Of a stretch of DNA of 11,445 nucleotides, positions 6,395-11,445 are shown one piece after another. The stretch spans positions 1 to 11,445 of the forward strand of contig CALMMC010000054.1 in the NCBI GenBank assembly GCA_937868205.1. Reading direction: 5' to 3'. Source of the DNA: JAAZPG01 sp012797375 (lineage in GTDB: Bacteria; Acidobacteriota; Aminicenantia; Aminicenantales; UBA4085). The notes under the pieces are model-generated. The model had not been told where the DNA came from. It was given only the letters and a program-made list of their open reading frames with translations, and did not search any database. The number at the start of each line of letters is the position of its first letter. Positions within the stretch are counted from its first letter, which is position 1. The position numbers were made by a program, and so were the translations under genes.

Positions 6395-6931
6395 ATGACT
6401 CCCCGCTGCTCGCACGGCCGATTTCCCGGCCTCGTCCCGCTCCTGGCCGTCCTCGTCTTCTTCGTCCCGGCCTGCGGCAAAAAGACGCCCGCCGGCAAGG
6501 ACGAGGCGAAGGGAATTTCCGACCTGGTCTCCAAGGCCTCGGCCGGCCGGGCTGAGATCGACTTCCAAAAGGGGCAGCTCACGGTCAAAACGCCCGGGGG
6601 GAGCGCCGTCCTCACATCCGGGGGAGGATCCTGGCCGGCCGACCTGCCGGAGGACCTCGCCCCGTTCCGGGCGGGATCGATCCGGAATTCGACGAATTCC
6701 CAGTCGCCGGAGGGAACGACTTGGACGGTGACGTTCGCCGGCGCCGGGGCGGAGGACGTCGCCGCTTACATCGAGGATTTGAAGGGCGACGGCTGGAGCC
6801 TTATCATGGAGTCGGAGGTCCCCCAGGGCGCGTTCACCCGGCTGGAGAGGGAGAACATGGTCATCCAGCTGACTTTCATGAGCGAGGATGGCGCCTTGAT
6901 CATGAACATCCTCCGGCGGCGGGGCGATTGA
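6395..6931 (+). CDS. Small lipoprotein of unknown function
   Basis: The product has 178 residues. The N-terminus is a lipoprotein signal: a hydrophobic run (about 12-24) ending in the lipobox VPAC with the acceptor Cys at 27, followed by GKK. The mature part begins with a charged linker. A short GQLTVKTPGGSAVLTSGGG strand-rich stretch comes next, then WPADLPEDLAPF. The C-terminal part (VTFAGAGAEDVAAYIEDLKGDGW... to ILRRRGD) looks like a compact alpha/beta fold. I do not recognise a named function. The ATG is supported by AGGAAGAG 6 bases upstream. The aldo/keto reductase gene follows after 84 bases with no terminator seen, so co-transcription is likely. Confidence 0.8.
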   Translation: MTPRCSHGRFPGLVPLLAVLVFFVPACGKKTPAGKDEAKGISDLVSKASAGRAEIDFQKGQLTVKTPGGSAVLTSGGGSWPADLPEDLAPFRAGSIRNSTNSQSPEGTTWTVTFAGAGAEDVAAYIEDLKGDGWSLIMESEVPQGAFTRLERENMVIQLTFMSEDGALIMNILRRRGD

Positions 6932-7015
6932 GCCCGGCCGGTCTCCGCGAATCCCGCTGTTTTCGATGATCGCCGCGGCCGCCCGAGCTGGCCGCAAGGC
7001 GGAGAGGAGTCCATC

Positions 7016-8011
7016 ATGAACTACCGGTATCTCGGACGGACCGGCGTCCGCGTCTCGCCCTTGTGCTTCGGCACGATGACCTTCGGCAAGGAAGCCGACG
7101 AGGCGGTTTCAGGGGAGTTGTTCCGCGCCTGCCGCGAAGCCGGAATCAACTTTTTCGATTGCGCCGACATGTACCAGGCCGGCCGGGCCGAGGAAATCCT
7201 GGGCGGGTTGATCAAAGACCGCCGGGACGAAGTCGTCGTCACGACAAAAGGATTTTTCCCGACGGGAACGGATCCCAACGCCCAGGGCGCCTCGCGTTAT
7301 CATCTTCGGAACGCGGTCGAAGCCAGCCTCCGGCGGCTCCGGACGGACCGCGTCGACGTTTATTTCATCCACCGCTTCGACGACCGGACGCCGCTCGAGG
7401 AAACGCTCCGGGTGCTGGACGATCTCGTCCGCCAGGGGAAAATCCTCTATCCCGGCCTGAGCAATTTCGCCGCCTGGCAGGCCGAGAAGGCCCTGGGGAT
7501 CTCGGCCCTTCATGGATGGTCCGCGCCGGCCGTCCTCCAGCCGATGTACAACCTTCTCAAGCGCCAGGCCGAGGCCGAAATCCTCCCCATGGCCGAAGCC
7601 GAAGGATTGGGAGTGATCCCCTACAGTCCGCTGGCCGGGGGTTTTCTGAGCGGAAAATTCGGCTCAAACCGGCGCCCGCAATCCGGCCGTTTGACCGAAC
7701 ACAAGATTTACCAGGCGCGGTATTTCGAGGAGACGAATTTCGAGATCGTCGGCCGCTTCGACGCGTTCGCCGAAGCGCGCGGCTTCGACCCGGCCGCCCT
7801 GGCCGTCGCCTGGGTCGCGGGCCATCCGGCGGTGACCGCGCCGATCGTCGGGGCGAGAAGCGTCACCCAGCTCAAGAGCGTGTTGGGCGCGCTCGAGATC
7901 CCGATGGACGGCGTCCTGCGGGCGGAGATCTCGGCCCTCTCGCCGGCCCCGCCTCCGGCGACCGACCGGAGCGAGGAGCGGACGGACACCCATTTCTTCA
8001 TCCGGACGTAG
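7016..8011 (+). CDS. Aldo/keto reductase
   Basis: This is a 331-residue NAD(P)H-dependent oxidoreductase of the aldo/keto reductase superfamily, a cytoplasmic TIM barrel reducing carbonyl substrates. The start MNYRYLGRTGVRVSPLCFGT is standard for the family. The full catalytic tetrad is present: D48 (NFFDCAD), Y53 (MYQAG), K78 (VVTTKG) and H119 (VYFIHRFD). The cofactor-side motifs IPYSPLAGGFLSGKF and APIVGARS are also visible. The length is typical of the bacterial YajO/YghZ-like groups; the substrate cannot be predicted. ATG 7016 has a strong GGAGAGGAG (7001-7009) 6 bases upstream. It probably follows the lipoprotein gene in one transcript. Confidence 0.95.
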   Translation: MNYRYLGRTGVRVSPLCFGTMTFGKEADEAVSGELFRACREAGINFFDCADMYQAGRAEEILGGLIKDRRDEVVVTTKGFFPTGTDPNAQGASRYHLRNAVEASLRRLRTDRVDVYFIHRFDDRTPLEETLRVLDDLVRQGKILYPGLSNFAAWQAEKALGISALHGWSAPAVLQPMYNLLKRQAEAEILPMAEAEGLGVIPYSPLAGGFLSGKFGSNRRPQSGRLTEHKIYQARYFEETNFEIVGRFDAFAEARGFDPAALAVAWVAGHPAVTAPIVGARSVTQLKSVLGALEIPMDGVLRAEISALSPAPPPATDRSEERTDTHFFIRT

Positions 8012-8066
8012 CGGCGATCACGCGGCCGGACGAGGGAAACGAGGGCTCACGCTTTCAAGCGCGCGC

Positions 8067-8083
8067 CCGGCTTCCCAAGCCGG
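8067..8083 (+). terminator. Hairpin after the aldo/keto reductase gene, possible terminator
   Basis: A perfect 7-bp stem, CCGGCTT (8067-8073) and AAGCCGG (8077-8083), with a CCC loop. It is followed after a few G/C bases by a T/C-rich stretch to about 8115 instead of a clean T-run. It lies 56 bases past the stop codon, at the point where base composition falls into the AT-rich island. The rest of 8012-8233 shows no supported gene. Confidence 0.4.
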
Positions 8084-8233
8084 CGGCGTTCTTCTCCGTT
8101 CTTCCCTTCTTTTATTGTGGGAATTATTTCAACAAAAAAAAGTCTTTAAAAAAGAAGCCTATTCGTTTCGCGCCTTCTTATGAAAATGAAAAAGCTAAGA
8201 AAATGAAGCCGTTTGGATGGAAGTTGCATAAAA

Positions 8234-8335
8234 ATGATCGGTATAGACAGTCAGGGTTTCATTCGATATATCGCCTCGAATCTTGATCCGGAATTCCTTA
8301 GAGAAGTCGTGCAAAGATATTTGAAGGAAGCGTGA
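8234..8335 (+). pseudogene. Short ORF resembling the end of a thioredoxin-fold protein, probable remnant
   Basis: It is a 33-residue frame, beginning MIGIDSQGFIRYI and ending FLREVVQRYLKEA. The pattern 'hydrophobic-ID-x-x-G-hydrophobic-IRYI, then an acidic Leu-rich helix' resembles the last strand and helix of TlpA/redoxin-type thioredoxin-fold proteins (the 'ID-xx-G-xx' strand). The catalytic CxxC part is absent. The frame is open upstream only to the TGA at 8204-8206. A neighbouring frame just before it (SYENEKAKKMKPFGWKL) may be the preceding part, shifted. GGAAG lies 10 bases before the ATG, so a genuine small protein is also possible. The stop is 4 bases before the beta-propeller start, so the two are translationally close. 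Confidence 0.3.
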
Positions 8336-8339
8336 GGTC

Positions 8340-9398
8340 ATGAAAAAAATTACGCTTTTAGTATTCATCGCCGTTTTCTCACAATATGCCGGTTCCCAGG
8401 AAATTCATGTTCAACAAAAAAACGGACTTTTCCAGAAGGAAGAAGATAAAAAAATTTCTTTTCATCGGGTAGCCAAGTTCGAACCAAGCGCGGAAAACCG
8501 AGCCTGGAGTTCGATAACCAAAATAATGATCTTCGGCGATCGCGTGTTTCTCCTTGATGGACGTCAAAGCAAGATCGCTGTCTATGACATCAACGCGAAA
8601 TTTCTTCATTCCATCGGCCGGCCAGGACAAGGCCCGGGGGATTTGGAGCATCCGTCGGATTTTTTTATTACGGATAAAGAAGTGATTTATGTCTTGAATT
8701 CGATGGCCAAAACGATTGAAGTCTTTACGATCAGGGGAGAGTTTATCAAGCGAATTGAAATCAAAATGCCGAAGGAACTCTATTATTCATATCCCAGCAT
8801 GCTTCTTCTCGGGGACAACGATGAAATATACATCGCGTATTCCCTGAGTCCGAATTTAATCGATGCCTATGATGAAAACGGGAGATATTTGAGGACTCTC
8901 CTGAAAAGAGAAGATGACATCATGATTCCCGGAGACAATATCGGCAATTGTTCGCAAATTCAATTTTGCCAGGATAAAAAAGCGATTCTTCATTTTGATT
9001 TTTTTAAAGGATTATTCATCAAAGTCAATAAAAGCGGAGATGTTGAAAATAAATTCAGCGTTTATGACAAGCTTCATGACAAGGAAATCCGCGCGATCGA
9101 GGACATGATCTCCGAGACGAGGAAGCAAGCGGCCTCGAGCGTTTCCATAAAAGAATTTCAGCTTTGGTCGAGATGCTGCGTGGATGACGATAACAACATC
9201 TATGCGTTTTCGTTGAAGAAAAAACAAGCCGAAAGGGAAAGAATGTATGTTTTCTCTTCCAAGGGGAATTTCCTTTATTGGCAAGACGCGCCCGATAGGA
9301 TCGGCGATCTCATCGAAGATGCTTATTGTTTCGGTGACATTTTTATTTTTAAAACTCAAAATGATGATCTCTATTTAACAAAGAAGGGAGATGAATGA
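8340..9398 (+). CDS. Secreted 6-bladed beta-propeller protein
   Basis: This is a 352-residue exported protein with a signal peptide (MKKITLLVFIAVFS..., likely cut near residue 19, AGS/Q). Repeated units of about 45 residues follow the NHL/6-bladed-propeller pattern, strand-rich with 'V-Y-D-x-N-x-K-F-L-x-x-I-G'. Examples are IAVYDINAKFLHSIG (79-93), TIEVFTIRGEFIKRI (125-139) and LIDAYDENGRYLRTL. The turn GRPGQGPGDLEHP (93-105) is a hallmark of these propellers in Bacteroidota and Acidobacteriota-like genomes. No catalytic residues are recognisable; such proteins usually bind partners or ligands in the periplasm or outside. A GAGG overlaps the end of the preceding ORF and serves as ribosome-binding site. 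Its stop overlaps the next small gene's start in ATGA. Codon use is AT-rich, unlike the neighbours. Confidence 0.8.
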   Translation: MKKITLLVFIAVFSQYAGSQEIHVQQKNGLFQKEEDKKISFHRVAKFEPSAENRAWSSITKIMIFGDRVFLLDGRQSKIAVYDINAKFLHSIGRPGQGPGDLEHPSDFFITDKEVIYVLNSMAKTIEVFTIRGEFIKRIEIKMPKELYYSYPSMLLLGDNDEIYIAYSLSPNLIDAYDENGRYLRTLLKREDDIMIPGDNIGNCSQIQFCQDKKAILHFDFFKGLFIKVNKSGDVENKFSVYDKLHDKEIRAIEDMISETRKQAASSVSIKEFQLWSRCCVDDDNNIYAFSLKKKQAERERMYVFSSKGNFLYWQDAPDRIGDLIEDAYCFGDIFIFKTQNDDLYLTKKGDE

Positions 9399-9640
9399 TA
9401 CGGACGAAAATGAAGGTGTTCTTTGCGGCAGTTCTGGTCATTCTTTTTTCCGGGGGGATATTTCTTATTTGAGCTGATTGTTGCTGGACAAGCGGCCGGA
9501 TGCGCTGTTGCGGCACTATCACCGGATATTATTCGGCTTCATATGAATGCGCCTGCAGCGGGTCGAGCAGGACAAATCATCGTCGATATTCTCTTGTTAG
9601 AAGAAATTCAAAAATAAGATTCGTTCAGCAAAGCGCCTAA
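9395..9640 (+). pseudogene. Small secreted Cys-rich peptide gene interrupted by TGA
   Basis: The ATG at 9395 overlaps the propeller stop (ATGA). It encodes 25 residues, MIRTKMKVFFAAVLVILFSG then GIFLI, a clear signal-peptide-like start, and then TGA (9470-9472). The same frame stays open for 55 more codons to TAA at 9638-9640. That part has six cysteines in the order CC-x7-CC-x12-CxC, with peptide-like segments such as GYYSASYECACSGSS. Third positions in the Cys-rich part are G/C in about 19 of 32 codons, against about 10 of 31 in the competing frame 9473-9617. The competing frame would need a one-base shift near the T6/G6 runs (about 9442-9458). Possible readings: a nonsense-mutated gene, a sequencing error, or TGA read-through. 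Elsewhere in the window TGA ends normal genes. Confidence 0.4.
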
Positions 9641-9736
9641 AGCTCTATCCCGCCGGATCCGAATCCGGCGAGGGAGGATTCCATCCTTTCCCGCGATCCG
9701 GGCGATCACCTCGCGGGTGTGCGGCGATGACCGCAA
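9608..9736 (-). CDS. Short minus-strand ORF, unknown function
   Basis: It gives a 42-residue product from TTG 9736 (minus), read as RSSPHTREVIARIAGKDGIL then a basic, Arg-rich stretch and ALLNESYF. AGGAGG lies 4 bases before the TTG. The frame continues open further upstream (to inside the kinase gene, antisense). Codons in 9608-9800 look coding: Ala, Thr, Val and Ile codons mostly end in G/C. This could be a real small basic protein or the C-terminal remnant of a longer gene cut when the AT-rich island arrived. I do not recognise the family. A hairpin (9651-9670) lies inside it. Confidence 0.3.
   Translation of the reverse strand: MRSSPHTREVIARIAGKDGILPRRIRIRRDRALGALLNESYF
9651..9670. repeat. 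Perfect 8-bp inverted repeat with 4-base loop
   Basis: CGCCGGAT (9651-9658) and ATCCGGCG (9663-9670) around CCGA. It has no T-tract on either side, so it is not an obvious intrinsic terminator. It lies where the AT-rich island meets the GC-rich flank and could be a REP-like element or boundary scar. A single copy was seen in this window. Confidence 0.5.
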
Positions 9737-9798
9737 TTTTCCTCCTGTAATCGCCTCCAAGGCGGCCTTGGTTTTCGTCGTCGCGTCGCGCTCTTTCC

Positions 9799-9827
9799 TT
9801 GAAAAAAATCGCGGGCTCGCATAGGAT
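9799..9827 (+). promoter_or_regulatory. Possible sigma-70-like promoter of the PfkB kinase
   Basis: TTGAAA (9799-9804), a 17-base spacer, TAGGAT (9822-9827): 5/6 and 4/6 consensus matches. The expected start is about 9834, two bases before the ATG at 9836, which would be almost leaderless. The competing view is that AGGA (9823-9826) and GAGGA (9828-9832) are the ribosome-binding site of a longer mRNA. Both cannot hold for the same transcript. Confidence 0.3.
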
Positions 9828-9835
9828 GAGGACCC

Positions 9836-10801
9836 ATGCCCCGCTGCGGACTTTTCGGAACGATCACGGCCGACACGATCGAAATCGAAGGCGGACGGAC
9901 GTTCCGGTCCGTCGGCGGGATTCTTTACCAGGCGGCCGCTCTCTGCGGCCTCGGAGTTTCCGTCGCGCTTTCCGCCCGCGGCGGCGAATCGATGCGCGCG
10001 GCCGTCGAGAATGAGACGGCGGACTGGCCCGGTCTCGACCGGACCGGTCTGACATATGTCCCCGGCCCCGGACACCGCGTCCGCCTCCGATATCCGGCGG
10101 GGGAGGGGGAGAGGGAGGAAATTCTCGAATCGGCCGTTCCGCCGCTCGATCCCGGCCCGGCGCTCGAGGCCCTCCCCGGGTTGGATTTTCTGATGATGGT
10201 CTTCAATTCCGGTTTCGACATCACGCCCGCCGGCTGGCACGCCGTCGCCGGGCGGGCGTCGTGTCCCGTCTGGATGGACATCCATTCCCTCGCCTTGGAG
10301 CCGCGCGTCGGGTCCCGCCGCGGGTATCGGACGGTTCCCGAATGGGAGGCGTGGGTCGAGGGCGCGGCCTATCTTCAAGCCAACCGCCGGGAGGCGGCTT
10401 GTCTTGTCGGCCGGCCGGACCGCGAAGCCGGGGAGGCTGAAATCGAGGAATTAGCCCGGCGGGCGTTCCGTCTCGGCGTCCGGGCCGTTATCGTCACCCT
10501 GGGCCGGGCCGGCGCGGCGGTTTCGACGCCGGAGAGCGTCCGCCGGATTCCGCCCGCGGCCGCGCCGGTCTTCGTCGACCCGACGGGCTGCGGCGACGTC
10601 TTCGCCGCGGCCGCGTCCGCCGCCTTGCTTCGCGGAGGCACGGTCTTCGAAGCGGCCGAGGCCGGCGCCGCCTTGGCGGCCCGGGCGGCCGGAGTATCGG
10701 GCGTCCATGAAATCTTCGGCCTCGCCTCCCGGGAACGGGAAAGCCGCCGGGGCCCCGATCGTCCGCCGCCGTCTTCCGCCGGCGGCAAAGGAGAAAAATG
10801 A
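9836..10801 (+). CDS. PfkB-family carbohydrate/nucleoside kinase
   Basis: This is a 321-residue ribokinase-fold protein that would phosphorylate a sugar or nucleoside with ATP in the cytoplasm. The N-terminal substrate-binding region has VGGILYQAA (about 26-34). The VN-x-x-E-like segment is QANRREA (N183, E186), and the ATP region includes VTLGRAGAAV (220-229). The C-terminal signature is DPTGCGDVFAAA (248-259) with catalytic base D254; the usual GAGD is GCGD here, which should still allow the anion hole. The first motif is weaker than in true ribokinases, and the substrate is not predictable. The last 30 or so residues are a basic, Pro-rich tail. AGGA/GAGGA lies just before the ATG. The peptidase gene starts one base after its stop. 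Confidence 0.85.
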   Translation: MPRCGLFGTITADTIEIEGGRTFRSVGGILYQAAALCGLGVSVALSARGGESMRAAVENETADWPGLDRTGLTYVPGPGHRVRLRYPAGEGEREEILESAVPPLDPGPALEALPGLDFLMMVFNSGFDITPAGWHAVAGRASCPVWMDIHSLALEPRVGSRRGYRTVPEWEAWVEGAAYLQANRREAACLVGRPDREAGEAEIEELARRAFRLGVRAVIVTLGRAGAAVSTPESVRRIPPAAAPVFVDPTGCGDVFAAAASAALLRGGTVFEAAEAGAALAARAAGVSGVHEIFGLASRERESRRGPDRPPPSSAGGKGEK

Positions 10802-10802
10802 C

Positions 10803-11382
10803 ATGACTCGCGCGAAGACCGCTTTTTTCCTTCTGGCCGCGGCCGCCCTGGCGGCCGCTCTTCCGGCCTGCCGGACGGACGCTTCCGCCCCGCGTCCGAT
10901 CACCCCGGCCGAAATCGAAGCCCATATCCGGTTCCTCTCCGACGACCTGCTCGAGGGCCGGGCGCTCGGAGGCCGGGGAATCGAGATCGCCGCCCTCTAC
11001 CAGGAACAGGTTTTCCGCGGTCTCGGCCTCGAGCCGGCCTTCCCGGGCGGAAGCTATCGCCAGACGTTCGAGGCGAGGGAATGCGCCCCCGACCCGAAGC
11101 CGTCCCTGTCCGTCGCGGCCGGCGGGGTGAACGTTTCCCTGGAACCCCGGGAGGAGTTCGTCGTGAATTCCTACCGGGAGGATGCGCCCCCGAGCGTTTC
11201 CGGCGAGCTGGTCTACGCCGGCTACGGCATCCAAGCCCCCGAACGGGACTGGGATGACCTGAAGGGGATGGACCTGGCGGGGAAAGTCCTCCTGGTCGAG
11301 ATCAATGAGCCGGGCAACGTTCCCGGCGGCCTTTTCGACGGGGAATCGATGACGTATTACGGCCGATGGGTCTACAAGTACG
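10803..11382 (+). CDS. M28-family aminopeptidase lipoprotein with PA domain (3' truncated)
   Basis: About 193 genuine residues are seen of a protein that normally has 500 or more. The start is a lipoprotein signal: an Ala/Leu-rich core and lipobox LPAC with Cys23, followed by RTD. The pro-region block HIRFLSDDLLEGRALGGRG (41-59) is the typical opening of secreted M28 (PepS/aminopeptidase Y-like) zinc peptidases in this kind of genome. A PA-domain portion follows (GELVYAGYGIQAPERDWDDL and AGKVLLVE, about 134-166) and the TYYGRW block (184-189). The zinc-binding catalytic part lies beyond the contig end. ATG 10803 has GGAG (10790-10793) 9 bases upstream and almost touches the kinase stop, so the two are co-transcribed. 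Anything read after 11382 is adapter. Confidence 0.88.
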
Positions 11383-11445
11383 CTGTCTCTTATACACATC
11401 TCCGAGCCCACGAGACTCCTGAGCAACTCGTATGCCGTCTTCTGC
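11383..11445 (+). other. Illumina Nextera transposase/i7/P7 adapter contamination
   Basis: From 11383 the sequence is CTGTCTCTTATACACATCT (the Tn5 mosaic end), then CCGAGCCCACGAGAC (11402-11416). An 8-base index TCCTGAGC (11417-11424) follows, and then the P7 start at 11425-11445 with one mismatch (AACTCG for ATCTCG). The index matches Nextera N704 as I remember it. This is library adapter left at a contig end, not genomic DNA. It generates false peptides on both strands: MLRSLVGSEMCIRDS on the minus strand and VSYTHLRAHET on the plus strand, both well-known database artefacts. Confidence 0.99.

Larger units (their letters stand above)
8100..9640. other. AT-rich island of different base composition
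   Basis: From about 8100 base composition drops: row 8341-8400 holds 24 G/C of 60 against 42 of 60 in row 4021-4080. Codons in this stretch end in A or T far more often. Flanking genes at 7016-8011 and 9836-10801 have the GC-rich style of the rest. The island holds a short possible gene remnant, the beta-propeller gene and the small Cys-rich reading frame. No integrase, transposase or flanking repeat was seen, so transfer is an inference from composition alone. Confidence 0.6.

Noticed and set aside
7063..8286. 407-residue plus-strand ORF overlapping the aldo/keto reductase
   Set aside because: Out-of-frame Arg/Pro-rich shadow of a gene with a complete catalytic tetrad; only its last part (8140-8283), past the real gene, was kept as a possible remnant.
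9470..9520. Selenocysteine insertion at the TGA in the small Cys-rich frame
   Set aside because: A weak stem (CTGG with CCGG, about 11 bases after TGA) can be drawn, but it is short, and no selenocysteine machinery is in the window. Kept only as one alternative.
10494..11426. Long minus-strand ORF of 310 residues
   Set aside because: Its start lies in the Nextera adapter (MLRSLVGSEMCIRDS artefact) and the rest is antisense to the kinase and the peptidase; the Arg/Pro/Gly-rich composition is typical of GC-rich shadows.
1..11445. CRISPR arrays, tRNA/rRNA genes, insertion sequences, integrases
   Set aside because: I looked on both strands and saw no spaced direct repeats, cloverleaf-like sequence, rRNA segments or recombinase motifs.

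Overview
The window is GC-rich bacterial DNA; one row I counted inside pgsW (4021-4080) is 42/60 G+C. It reads like one end of a draft metagenomic contig. Two lipoprotein signal peptides, a sigma-54 control module and the gene style suggest a diderm bacterium. An Acidobacteriota or Aminicenantes-like lineage is my guess from overall feel only. No marker gene in the window fixes the taxonomy. The last 63 bases are an Illumina Nextera adapter, so true genomic sequence ends at about 11382.

Region 1 (1-1915) is a sigma-54 regulatory module. The 3' part of an NtrC-type activator is followed by a stand-alone receiver protein with a good -24/-12 promoter. After the receiver gene comes a second good -24/-12 promoter that drives no reading frame. 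It is followed about 55-90 bases later by a near-perfect intrinsic terminator, which predicts a sigma-54-dependent small RNA of about 92 nt. Both promoters carry the same composite motif upstream (TTTAC, TAAAGAA-N3-TTACG-N2-AA), a candidate binding site for the activator. This is the most interesting structure in the window.

Region 2 (1887-4675) is a compact poly-gamma-glutamate operon, pgsB-pgsC-pgsW. PgsB is the amide ligase, PgsC the membrane partner and PgsW the accessory membrane protein. It has its own sigma-70-like promoter, which would give a nearly leaderless pgsB mRNA. No pgsA/capA or capD-type gene is visible. A DUF1015 gene (4790-6133) converges on the operon from the other strand.

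Region 3 (6134-8011) has a divergent intergenic region, a small lipoprotein of unknown function and an aldo/keto reductase, probably co-transcribed.

Region 4 (about 8100-9640) is an AT-rich island (row 8341-8400 is 24/60 G+C). It holds a possible thioredoxin-fold C-terminal remnant, a secreted 6-bladed beta-propeller protein, and an overlapping small gene. The small gene starts with a signal peptide, is interrupted by an in-frame TGA, and continues in the same frame as a six-cysteine peptide. The set may be a decaying secreted disulfide-peptide locus.

Region 5 (9608-11382) has a short minus-strand reading frame, a PfkB-family sugar/nucleoside kinase and the start of an M28-type lipoprotein aminopeptidase cut off by the adapter.
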